Assembly (NCBI GenBank): GCA_019429275.1
Contig: JAHYJC010000004.1
Span: 1 to 64,000, forward strand
Reading direction: 5' to 3'
DNA from: Lentimicrobium sp.
Lineage (GTDB): Bacteria; Bacteroidota; Bacteroidia; Bacteroidales; Lentimicrobiaceae
Length of the DNA: 64,000 bases
Shown here: positions 51,214-59,815 of the stretch, in pieces
How the letters are laid out: each line of letters opens with the position of its first letter
How positions within the stretch are numbered: the first letter of the stretch is position 1
The notes under the pieces: generated by a model
What the model was told of the DNA's origin: nothing
Databases searched by the model: none
The model's input: only the letters and a program-made list of their open reading frames with translations
Translations under genes and position numbers: made by a program

Positions 51214-52464
51214 TTATAATCTGTTCAGTTTCCAATTGATGGCATTTTCGGGTGGCGAAAGGTAAGTTTCATCCCCCTCTTTCAGCCCCTCTAAAATAAT
51301 GATCTGGTTTTCATTGGTTGCGCCGGTTTTAACTTGCTGCTTTATCTGTCCGCTGACTTTATAAACAAATGAAATGGAGTCGGAATTGTGAACACATTCA
51401 ATGGGAAGGAACAGCACATCAGAAATAATGGAAGTGTTGATGATGTTTTTGGTTGTCATGGCAGGCCTGAGGATAGAGTCAAACTCGTTTACCCTTATTT
51501 TAACTTCAAAAACTTTGGCGTTAGAGTTACGCATCTGTTCTCCTATGTTTGCAACTTCAGTAACTTCACCGGTATAGCGCATTTCGGGAAAAGCATCAAC
51601 ACCAATTTGCACCTTTTGACCGGTTTTAACCTTACTGATATCAATTTCGTTGACATAGGTCTTCGACATCATCTCGGTTAAATTCGGAAGGGTGGCTACT
51701 ACATTATCCCAGGAACTCATGGTTGTTCCAATGCCCATTTTTGAACCGTCCCAATTTCTTTTATAAATCAACATTCCTGGTTTTGGAGCAGTTACAGTAA
51801 ATCCTTTCAGAACTTCTCTGATTTGCTCTAAACGTCGCTGAACCTGAGAGTAGGAGGCAAAAACTTCCTGCATATTGGCATTGTTCTTGTCGGAACGGAG
51901 TTTGAAATTTTTCTCAGCCTGCTGATATGCGCGCTGAGATTTTTCGAGTTCTATTTTTGCCTGACGTTGGGTTGCCGGAGGTTCAAAAATTGATTGATCA
52001 ACGGTAATCTGCCTTTCTTCCAAAGCATATTTCAGGTTGATCAGTTCTTCGCGCGCGGCTCTCATATCCATTGAAGTGTCGAGCCTGGTTTTAATGTACT
52101 GCGATTCAAGTTTTTCAAGTTCACTTTCCAGATCTTTCATCCGGTTAGTGATTTCAGTGCGGTCGAGGGTTGCTACGTATTGACCTGAATCAACCAGAGT
52201 GCCCTCAGGAATTATATCGCTGATTTGTACCTGCCAGATTCTGACTTCCCTGAGCCCTGATGGACCGAGAATATTTTCTGAGTTCCTGGCTTCAAGTTCT
52301 CCGCTTGTCGTAACGTTGATGTAAAAATTGCCGAACTCAACTTTTGCTGTTACAGCAGTGCCTTGTTTGTTGTTGTTTGAAAAATAATACCAAATGGCTG
52401 CAATTGCAATAACTGTGGCTGGGACTATAAACCAGAACTTCCGGCCGGGCTTTGGAAACGACAT
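51214..52464 (-). CDS. HlyD/MacA-type periplasmic adaptor protein
   Basis: 416 residues. One N-terminal membrane helix (about 10-28) is followed by the adaptor fold: a barrel-sandwich segment (TVTTSGELEARN-like VTTSGELEARNSENI), a long coiled coil (about 105-205, ESELEKLESQYIKTRL and on) and beta-barrel domains (VKTGQKVQIGVDAFP). It bridges the inner-membrane permease and the TolC duct. First gene of the three-gene export set, with a -7 promoter match 59 bases upstream. Confidence 0.92.
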   Translation of the reverse strand: MSFPKPGRKFWFIVPATVIAIAAIWYYFSNNNKQGTAVTAKVEFGNFYINVTTSGELEARNSENILGPSGLREVRIWQVQISDIIPEGTLVDSGQYVATLDRTEITNRMKDLESELEKLESQYIKTRLDTSMDMRAAREELINLKYALEERQITVDQSIFEPPATQRQAKIELEKSQRAYQQAEKNFKLRSDKNNANMQEVFASYSQVQRRLEQIREVLKGFTVTAPKPGMLIYKRNWDGSKMGIGTTMSSWDNVVATLPNLTEMMSKTYVNEIDISKVKTGQKVQIGVDAFPEMRYTGEVTEVANIGEQMRNSNAKVFEVKIRVNEFDSILRPAMTTKNIINTSIISDVLFLPIECVHNSDSISFVYKVSGQIKQQVKTGATNENQIIILEGLKEGDETYLSPPENAINWKLNRL

Positions 52465-52522
52465 ATACCTGCAGATTTTATTCAGTACCGGAGTACTATG
52501 TGTAATAGGTTTTAATCAAACG

Positions 52523-52530
52523 CAAAACTA
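52523..52530 (-). promoter_or_regulatory. Promoter -7 element for the HlyD-MacB-TolC set
   Basis: CAAAACTA reads TAGTTTTG on the minus strand, 59 bases before the start at 52464. Confidence 0.5.
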
Positions 52531-52634
52531 ATTGAAATATTGAGTTGAAGTTCATATAGTGTAAAAACAGTTTCATGATGAGTCGCAATCAAAGCTTCAA
52601 TAAGTTTTCACAAAAAATGATCAGGTGACAGGTT

Positions 52635-53603
52635 TTACTTCAGAAGTTCATTTACGATTTCTTTTACTCCTATTCCTTCGGCTTCGGCGCGGTAGTTTCT
52701 TACTATCCTGTGTCTTAAAATACTGGTAGCAACGGCTTGCACATCCTCTATATCGGGAGAATATTTTCCATTGATGACCGCATTGCATTTTGCACCTAGT
52801 ATGAGGTACTGTGAAGCACGGGGCCCTGCTCCCCAGGTCAGGTATTTGTTGGCCCAGTCGTGTGCTTTTACCGTTCCGGGACGAGTGCGCGATGCCAACT
52901 GAACAGCATATTCATAAACATTGTCGGGAACAGGTATTTTTCTGATAAGATCCTGGAAATATAGAATTTCATCTCCCGAAATTACCACTGAAGCTTCTGA
53001 TGTTTTTTCGGTAGTTGTATTTTTTACAACCATAATTTCCTGATCAAATGTCGGGTAATCCAACCAGATATTTAACATAAAACGGTCGAGTTGTGCTTCA
53101 GGCAGTGGATAGGTACCCTCTTGTTCAATCGGATTCTGTGTAGCCAGCACAAAGAAGGGTTCAGATAAGATATGCCTTTCGCCCGCAACGGTTACAGCTT
53201 TTTCCTGCATGGCTTCGAGCAATGCTGATTGTGTTTTTGGAGGTGTGCGGTTAATTTCATCTGCCAGAATGATATTTGCAAATACCGGACCTTTCAGGAA
53301 TCGGAATTTCCGGGTTTCATCCAGAATTTCTGTTCCAAGAATGTCGGATGGCATAAGATCAGGTGTAAACTGAATGCGGCTGTAGGAGAGGCCAAGCGAT
53401 TTGGCTATTGTATTTATCAACAATGTTTTTGCCAAACCCGGCACACCTACCAGTAAAGCATGGCCTTTGCTGAAAATGCATATCAGCACATCTCTGATTA
53501 CATCGTCTTGTCCCACTATAACTTTCCCGATTTCTTGGGTTAGCAATTGATATTTTTCTACAAAACCACCAACCGCTTCAACATCAGATTTATATGGAGT
53601 CAT
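52635..53603 (-). CDS. MoxR-family AAA+ ATPase
   Basis: 322 residues. AAA_3 motifs: Walker A GVPGLAKT, sensor region FTPDLMPSDILG, Walker B IILADEINRTPPKTQSALLE, FVLATQNPIEQEGTYPLPEAQLDRF, and the C-terminal lid with SRTRPGTVKAHDW. MoxR proteins act as chaperones that mature other proteins, often with VWA-domain partners. No VWA gene is next to it here; instead the SurA-like foldase cluster lies directly upstream on the same strand, 26 bases away, which may mean a shared transcript. Confidence 0.93.
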   Translation of the reverse strand: MTPYKSDVEAVGGFVEKYQLLTQEIGKVIVGQDDVIRDVLICIFSKGHALLVGVPGLAKTLLINTIAKSLGLSYSRIQFTPDLMPSDILGTEILDETRKFRFLKGPVFANIILADEINRTPPKTQSALLEAMQEKAVTVAGERHILSEPFFVLATQNPIEQEGTYPLPEAQLDRFMLNIWLDYPTFDQEIMVVKNTTTEKTSEASVVISGDEILYFQDLIRKIPVPDNVYEYAVQLASRTRPGTVKAHDWANKYLTWGAGPRASQYLILGAKCNAVINGKYSPDIEDVQAVATSILRHRIVRNYRAEAEGIGVKEIVNELLK

Positions 53604-53629
53604 TTTTGTTTTATGATAGGTAAATTAAA

Positions 53630-54985
53630 TTATTTTATTTCCCAATTGTGACTGAACGAACAATCGGTGTAATGCTCATTAATTCTAAAATAAGTGCTTT
53701 CGATTTTCTGTCCAATCCATTTATTGATAGCCTTATTTTGTTTTTCGCTAAGAGCCCAACCCTGAATAACTGAATAATCATCCTTAAGATTTGCACGATG
53801 TGGCTCGGTTCTGGTTTTGAGATAATACAGATTAATTGTTTGTTTGGCTTCTTCATTCATCATTGCCAATGGTTTTGAAATTTCACCAACACTCATTTTA
53901 TCGATGACAAAGAAAATTTTTGGATCAAGTTGATTGGCAGCAAACTGCGTGTTTCCTGACATCTGGTTAACCATAAGTCCGCCGTTTATTTTGCCCGGAT
54001 CATCAGAAAATTTCAAAGCTGCTTCTTCAAAGGTCATTTTTTTTTCTTTGATGAGGTTTGCAACACTGTCGAGCAAAGTTGAAGCTTTTGTCAGGTCATC
54101 GGTCGATATTTTCGGCATCAGCAAGATATGTCGCGTATTGATCATTTCACCTCTGCGTTCAATAAGTTGAATGATGTGATAGCCTGCTTTGGATTTTATT
54201 ATATCCGAAATTTCACCTTTTTTCAGCCCGAAAGCTGCTGCTTCATATTCGGGGTACAACTGTCCGCGCCCCATAAGTCCAACTTCACCTCCTTTTCTTG
54301 AAGAGCCTGGATCTTCGGAATAAAGTGTGGCCAAAGCTGCAAAATTTTCGCCATTAAGTATTCTCTCTCTGAGTCCTTTAAGTCTTTCGCGGGTGGCATC
54401 CATCTCTTCCTTACTGATGATTGGCTCTTTTATGATTTGTCCAATCTCATATTGCATTTCTATGGTGGGAATGCTGTCTTTTGGAATGCGATTGAAAAAA
54501 GCACGAACTTCCGATGGAGTAACTTTTATGTCGTTGGTAAGGGTTTGCTGAACTTCATCAACCATCAATTGTTCTTTAACCAGGGTTCTGAATTCTTCCC
54601 TGATCTGTATTAATGGTTTTTTATAAAATTGTTCAAGTTTTTCCTGTGAACCAAATTGCTGGATATAATAACGAAAACGGGCATCCATGGTTTGTTCAAT
54701 CATATCATCGGTAACAGACACACTATCGAGTTCTGCCTGATTTAGGAGCAATTTCTGAAAAAGCATATCTTCAAGTATCTGACACCTTGTTGCACGCGCA
54801 TCCTTAATGGCACCCTGCATGCGATATTGTATATACTGAGCCTCAATATCAGATTGTAATATGAAGTTTGCTCCAACAACAGCAACAACCTCATCAATGA
54901 TTTGTTCCTGTGCAAAAGTATATTCGGTCTTTATCATTAGTAGTGCAAGCAAAACAAGTACACCGGCTTTTTTAATTATTTTCAT
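53630..54985 (-). CDS. surA: SurA-like periplasmic peptidyl-prolyl isomerase
   Basis: 451 residues with a signal peptide (about 1-25). A SurA N-domain (VDEVVAVVGANFILQSDIEAQY-like, with the VVAVVGANFILQSDIEAQY stretch near residue 32) is followed by two parvulin domains (about 170-275 with GGEVGLMGRGQLYPEYEAAA, and 280-385 with HILLMPKI). It would guide outer-membrane proteins to BamA. The second parvulin domain looks degenerate: GGLMVNQMSGNTQFAAN. The gene is 25 bases after the SurA-N-like lipoprotein gene and is the last of three foldase genes. Confidence 0.9.
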   Translation of the reverse strand: MKIIKKAGVLVLLALLMIKTEYTFAQEQIIDEVVAVVGANFILQSDIEAQYIQYRMQGAIKDARATRCQILEDMLFQKLLLNQAELDSVSVTDDMIEQTMDARFRYYIQQFGSQEKLEQFYKKPLIQIREEFRTLVKEQLMVDEVQQTLTNDIKVTPSEVRAFFNRIPKDSIPTIEMQYEIGQIIKEPIISKEEMDATRERLKGLRERILNGENFAALATLYSEDPGSSRKGGEVGLMGRGQLYPEYEAAAFGLKKGEISDIIKSKAGYHIIQLIERRGEMINTRHILLMPKISTDDLTKASTLLDSVANLIKEKKMTFEEAALKFSDDPGKINGGLMVNQMSGNTQFAANQLDPKIFFVIDKMSVGEISKPLAMMNEEAKQTINLYYLKTRTEPHRANLKDDYSVIQGWALSEKQNKAINKWIGQKIESTYFRINEHYTDCSFSHNWEIK

Positions 54986-55010
54986 TTCTCGTTAATTCGG
55001 GCAAGGTTAA

Positions 55011-55877
55011 TTAAAGAATTTCGACTTTTTTATTTTTCATGGCTTCGTTAAAGATATCTTCCTGCATGCGTTTAATCAGCTCTGATTTTCTTCTGTTCAG
55101 GATCAGATTTATGATTTTCCACTTAACCAGTGAAACTGGGGAGATGTCCTCTCTGGTCTTAAAATCTGTAATTTTTATCAGGTAAGTAAACAATGAGTCA
55201 TTTGATTCAAAAAAAGATCTTTTCTTCAGGAAATTTTCCTGATCATCAATTTCCAATGAGAGTTCTGTAATAAAGTCGCTGAAAGAAATCCAGTTCTCAT
55301 CATCCGGGCGACAGGAAAACATTGACTTATCACAAAATTCAATCAGGTTTACCTGATCTTCAGCATTATCGGATAAAAGCAACTGTCTGGCCTTCCTGGC
55401 CTGCGGACTGGTTTTATCGGCTTCAGGAATTTTAACATAACTTACCCTGACAAGATTTTCATTTAAATGAAAATTTGACATATTTGCTTCGTAAAATTCC
55501 TGTATTTCTATCTCACTGACCACTGTATCAAGTTTTTGTCTGATAAGTTCACTTTCAAATGCGTAAATAATCAGCGAATTCCTGAAGGTTTCCAGTTGCT
55601 TCCCGAAGTCTTTCTGGTCGGCCTTGAGATTGCTTTCTGCATGTTTTATCAATACCTGTTGCTTTATCCAGTTATCGATATATTGCCTTACAATTTCAAG
55701 ACTGTCGGTTGCTGGAACTCCTTTAGGTACAATTCCCTCAAGTTCGCTACGGTACAAAAATTCATCATAGGCAACAGCCAGTAATTCATCATTGTTTTTC
55801 TTGTCGATCAGCGAACATGATGAAACTGCCATAAAGAGCACAGCAAGCCAAAGATTGAATAATGCGCTGATTTTCAT
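55011..55877 (-). CDS. SurA N-domain-like lipoprotein without an isomerase domain
   Basis: 288 residues. Lipobox MAVSSCSL (Cys21) marks an exported lipoprotein. The N-terminal 120 residues are helical and charged (VAYDEFLYRSELEGIVPKG, then YIDNWIKQQVLIKHAESNL), like the chaperone part of SurA/PpiD. In the region where a parvulin domain would follow (about 130-250) none of its Gly-rich motifs appears. It lies between two parvulin-bearing foldase genes (gaps of 9 and 25 bases), so it probably works with them as a membrane-tethered chaperone. Function is inferred. Confidence 0.75.
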   Translation of the reverse strand: MKISALFNLWLAVLFMAVSSCSLIDKKNNDELLAVAYDEFLYRSELEGIVPKGVPATDSLEIVRQYIDNWIKQQVLIKHAESNLKADQKDFGKQLETFRNSLIIYAFESELIRQKLDTVVSEIEIQEFYEANMSNFHLNENLVRVSYVKIPEADKTSPQARKARQLLLSDNAEDQVNLIEFCDKSMFSCRPDDENWISFSDFITELSLEIDDQENFLKKRSFFESNDSLFTYLIKITDFKTREDISPVSLVKWKIINLILNRRKSELIKRMQEDIFNEAMKNKKVEIL

Positions 55878-55886
55878 TGATATATT

Positions 55887-57866
55887 TTACCTGATTGATG
55901 AAAGTACTTCACGGTTAACTGTATATGGATATTTTTGGCGAAGCTCTTTAATCCAGATTTTTTCCAGATAATTTTGATAATCGGAAGTAATAAGGCCTCT
56001 GGCTTCATCAAGTTGTTTTGGTTCAGGTTCCAGAACCTGATGTATGTTTATAATATGCACCTTTTCGTTGAGCTGGATATCTTTTGAGATTCCTTTTTCC
56101 CAGTTCACCGAATCGATGATTGAATTATCGCCTTTTGAAAATTTGCGATGATCGGTGGAAAGGATAGTTGTTGAGTCGTTGTTGAATTGTTCAAGGAGTT
56201 CGTTGTCGCTTATTCCTTTCAGAATATTCCTGCGAAGCTCACTGATGATTTCCTTGTTGTCAGACCCAAGGGTGTAAATGGTAGCTTCAACGCGCTGATC
56301 CCACATGTAATCGGATTTATGATTTTCGTAAAACTCAGCAAGTCCCAAAGTGTCCTTTACTGCTTTTGACCATATTTTCTGGTCAGTCAGTTCAAACAAT
56401 AATATACCATCACGGTATTCGCGCACCAGCGATTTAAATTCAGGGTATTTTGATTCTAGCTGCGAATCTTCATAGGCCAGAAGTACATCATTCAAAAAGT
56501 TCTGGTAATTGCCATTCACAAATTGACTGATATCTTCAGGGTTACGTTTTTTCTGGTTTACTTCAATGTATTTGGCAAAATCCTGCTGAGTAATGCTTCT
56601 TCGCCCTATGGTAAAGAGGGTTTTGTTTAACCCCTCAGCTTGGTTCGAATTCCATCCTGCATTAAAAACAGTATCTGTCACAACTTTATAAAAAGCAGTG
56701 AGTGCTTTTGGGTTTTCAGTAAATTTATATTCCTTCTTAATGCGGTTGATTAATGCTTCTTCACTTTTTTTGGCTCTGTCGTTACGCGACAGACTTTGCT
56801 TTAGTTCGTTCAGATTTTCATCGTAAGTGCCAATATCCTTATGATCAATTAATTTGACAATATGCCAGCCAAATGAGGAAATGAAAGGCTTTGTAATTTC
56901 ACCAGGATTTTTAAGTGTCGAAATTTCTTTGATAAACTCAGGAATCATCTTATTGGATCCGAACCAGGGAAGTATTCCGCCTTTTGTTGATGTCGATTTA
57001 TCGTCAGAATATTGCTCGACAAGTTTTGCAAAATCTTCTCCTGATATAGCCTTTTCGTAAATTTCATTTGTTTTTTTTGCAATTTCAGCACTGTCGGTTA
57101 TCGATGCGCCTGAGGGTATCCTAACGAGAATGTGTGCCACCTGAACTCTTCCCATTGCAGGTTTGCGGTCGGTGATCTTTATAAGGTGATAACCAAAGTC
57201 ACTCCGAGCCGGCATTGAAATTTCACCCGGCAGGGTTTTGTATGCTCCTGTCTCAAAAGGATAAACCATATCGAAAACGGTAAAATACCCCAGATCGCCC
57301 CGGTTTCCTTTGAAAGTGCGGCCTTCGGCAACCCGGTCACGAGCTGAAAGGTCATCGGATAATTCTTCAGCTACTTTTCCGAAATCTTCTCCCTTAAGTA
57401 TCCTTTTGCGGATATTCATTATCCTTTTATATGCATCAAGTGTATCCTGCGGTGATGCATTGTTATCAACCCTGATAAGAATGTGACTTGCCCTGATGTC
57501 GGATTTTTTTCTATCGTAAGCCTCATTTAATAGCGCCCGGTTCATTTCTTCATCAATCAGGTACGGCTGTGCGAGTTGTTTTCTGTATCCTGCAAGCTCA
57601 TCTTTGAATGCTTTAACGGTATCAAGTCCAAGGGCTTCGGCCTCTTTAACCTTTAATCTGAAGTTGATATACAACTCCATATATTCCTCAAGCGATTTGG
57701 TGTCGATGACATCTCCGCTTACATTATTTTTTTGGAAAACTTTTAGAAATTCAGATTTTGTGATTTCTTCGCCGGCAACGGACAGAACCACGGGGTCCTG
57801 AGCATGGGATAATGTTGAGAGGCACAAAAAAAGAACGATAAAAATTCCAAACACTGATTTTTTCAT
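55887..57866 (-). CDS. Peptidyl-prolyl isomerase with two parvulin domains
   Basis: 659 residues with a signal peptide (about 1-22, SHAQ). A SurA/PpiD-type N-domain (VVLSVAGEEITKSEFLKVF) leads into two parvulin domains: ASHILIRVDNNASPQD...RGDLGYFTVFDMVYPFE (about 125-235) and VAHILVRIPSGA...GGILPWFGSNKMIPEF (about 240-350). A helical C-terminal half of 300 residues follows. It acts in the periplasm on outer-membrane or secreted proteins. It is the first gene of the foldase cluster and 9 bases before the lipoprotein gene. Confidence 0.92.
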   Translation of the reverse strand: MKKSVFGIFIVLFLCLSTLSHAQDPVVLSVAGEEITKSEFLKVFQKNNVSGDVIDTKSLEEYMELYINFRLKVKEAEALGLDTVKAFKDELAGYRKQLAQPYLIDEEMNRALLNEAYDRKKSDIRASHILIRVDNNASPQDTLDAYKRIMNIRKRILKGEDFGKVAEELSDDLSARDRVAEGRTFKGNRGDLGYFTVFDMVYPFETGAYKTLPGEISMPARSDFGYHLIKITDRKPAMGRVQVAHILVRIPSGASITDSAEIAKKTNEIYEKAISGEDFAKLVEQYSDDKSTSTKGGILPWFGSNKMIPEFIKEISTLKNPGEITKPFISSFGWHIVKLIDHKDIGTYDENLNELKQSLSRNDRAKKSEEALINRIKKEYKFTENPKALTAFYKVVTDTVFNAGWNSNQAEGLNKTLFTIGRRSITQQDFAKYIEVNQKKRNPEDISQFVNGNYQNFLNDVLLAYEDSQLESKYPEFKSLVREYRDGILLFELTDQKIWSKAVKDTLGLAEFYENHKSDYMWDQRVEATIYTLGSDNKEIISELRRNILKGISDNELLEQFNNDSTTILSTDHRKFSKGDNSIIDSVNWEKGISKDIQLNEKVHIINIHQVLEPEPKQLDEARGLITSDYQNYLEKIWIKELRQKYPYTVNREVLSSIR

Positions 57867-57996
57867 TTTTTTAATTTTTAGGCTGTTATTAAGCTTTAGT
57901 ATTTTAAAGGGTAATTGCAGTTTTTATTTTGTTGGTTATTAAAATTTAACTTTTGTTTATCAAAAACTGATGCAAAAAACAGAAGTTTGTCTGTGG

Positions 57997-59466
57997 CTAT
58001 CTGCTGTAGTTGGGAGCTTCTCTTGTTATGGTAATGTCATGAGGATGACTTTCATTTACTCCAGCTACTGTTATTTTTATAAACCTGGCTTTCTGAAGCT
58101 GCTCTATATCAGGCGATCCGGTATATCCCATTCCGGCTTTTAATCCACCTACCAGCTGATGAATAACTTCGGAAAGAGTTCCTTTGTAGGGAACACGACC
58201 AACAATACCTTCGGGAACCAGTTTTTTTATGTCATCTTCGGCATCCTGAAAATAGCGGTCCTTTGACCCTTTTTGCATGGCTTCAATAGAACCCATTCCG
58301 CGATAGGTTTTGTATTTGCGGCCTTCAAAGATGATGGTTTCACCTGGCGATTCTTCAACACCGGCAAAAAGACTACCGGCCATTATGGTATCGGCTCCAG
58401 CTGCAAGGGCTTTTGGAATATCACCGGTGTACCTTATGCCACCGTCAGCAATTACGGGAATGCCTGATCCCCTGAGTGCTTTTGCAACTTCAAAAACAGC
58501 TGAAAGTTGAGGGACTCCAATACCTGCAATGATACGAGTTGTACATATTGAGCCTGGACCTATCCCTACTTTAATGCCGTCAATATCAAGTTTCATAAGA
58601 TCTTTTGCAGCTTCGGCTGTGCCAATATTTCCAATAACAAGATCTATGTTTGGGAAGTGTTTTTTAAAAGTTCTGGCAGCATCCATTACTCCTTTTGAAT
58701 GCCCGTGCGCTGTATCTATCACAATGGCGTCAACTCCATTATTCACAAGAGCTTGCACCCTTTCGACCAGGTCTGTCGTTACCCCAACGGCAGCAGCAAC
58801 CCTTAAACGTCCACGCTCATCTTTGCAGGCGTTGGGCCGGGCCTTAATTTTAATTATATCCTTATAGGTAATTAATCCTACCAGTTTGTAATCCTTATCA
58901 ACAACCGGCAGTTTTTCAATCTTAAATTCCTGGAGTATGTCGGCAGCTTTTTCGAAATCAGTAAACTCGGTGGTAGTAATCAGATTTTTGCTGGTCATAA
59001 TTTCTGCAACCGGTTTTCTGGGATCGCGCTCAAATCTTAAATCGCGATTGGTAACAATGCCGGCTAGCTTTCCTATATTATCCACGACAGGAATTCCACC
59101 AATCTTAAATTCTTTCATTATGTCCAGTGCATCACCAACCAGTGCTCCGACTTTAAGGGTAATTGGATCCAGAATCATTCCGTTTTCAGCACGTTTTACC
59201 TTTTTTACCTCGTTGGCCTGCTCTTCAATAGACATATTTTTGTGCAGTACTCCAATTCCTCCTTCCTGGGCAATTGCTATGGCCATAACCGAATCGGTAA
59301 CAGTATCCATAGCTGCAGTAACAATGGGTATATTTAACCTTATGTTTCTTGAAAAACGTGTAGATGTATCGACATCGCGGGGCAAAACTTCAGAATATGC
59401 AGGCAATAGCAATACATCATCGTAAGTGAAACCATCACCAGTGAACTTCTCGTTGAAAATTGACAT
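57997..59466 (-). CDS. guaB: Inosine-5'-monophosphate dehydrogenase
   Basis: 489 residues from ATG 59466 ([12 protein letters not shown]), the family length; starts at 59472 or 59490 are possible but precede the conserved region. Segments: [29 protein letters not shown], two CBS repeats (about 95-210), [14 protein letters not shown], the catalytic loop [17 protein letters not shown] with the active Cys, and [18 protein letters not shown]. It converts IMP to XMP, the entry to guanine nucleotides. A -7 promoter match lies 22 bases upstream. It is next to the foldase cluster but with a 130-base gap. Confidence 0.96.
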   Translation of the reverse strand: MSIFNEKFTGDGFTYDDVLLLPAYSEVLPRDVDTSTRFSRNIRLNIPIVTAAMDTVTDSVMAIAIAQEGGIGVLHKNMSIEEQANEVKKVKRAENGMILDPITLKVGALVGDALDIMKEFKIGGIPVVDNIGKLAGIVTNRDLRFERDPRKPVAEIMTSKNLITTTEFTDFEKAADILQEFKIEKLPVVDKDYKLVGLITYKDIIKIKARPNACKDERGRLRVAAAVGVTTDLVERVQALVNNGVDAIVIDTAHGHSKGVMDAARTFKKHFPNIDLVIGNIGTAEAAKDLMKLDIDGIKVGIGPGSICTTRIIAGIGVPQLSAVFEVAKALRGSGIPVIADGGIRYTGDIPKALAAGADTIMAGSLFAGVEESPGETIIFEGRKYKTYRGMGSIEAMQKGSKDRYFQDAEDDIKKLVPEGIVGRVPYKGTLSEVIHQLVGGLKAGMGYTGSPDIEQLQKARFIKITVAGVNESHPHDITITREAPNYSR

Positions 59467-59487
59467 AAACATCTTTTTAAGGATGCG

Positions 59488-59495
59488 CAAAGTTA
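59488..59495 (-). promoter_or_regulatory. Promoter -7 element for guaB
   Basis: CAAAGTTA reads TAACTTTG on the minus strand (TAnnTTTG), 22 bases before the ATG at 59466; this spacing fits a short leader and supports the chosen start. Confidence 0.55.
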
Positions 59496-59815
59496 TGAAA
59501 AATAGGTTTTCAATTGGTTTATGTTATCCTGATCCTGCCGCCATAAAATCAGTAATCCATCCATTGGAAATATTTATATATCAGCCATGTGCATAATTGT
59601 TGTTTTAGCCAGATTTTTTCAAGTTTTAATATTTGTTTTTAATAAGCAGATAAACAGGTCAATACAAAATATAGTTTTACTAAAATTCTAATTTATCGAA
59701 AGGCTCTCATCATAGAATTATGAGGAAACGAAATAATTTTAATTCCTTTTAGTACTTGTTAAAAAATCCTAAATTTACAGGTTGCAAACCTATTGTTGGA
59801 TTAGTACAAAAGATT
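59496..59815. other. Intergenic region between guaB and the CotH gene
   Basis: About 320 bases, strongly AT-rich, between divergent genes. Apart from the guaB promoter element I see no full TAnnTTTG match for the CotH gene, no open frame worth listing and no clear RNA structure. A weak inverted repeat (CTCAT...ATGAG near 59704-59723) is present. Confidence 0.4.
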
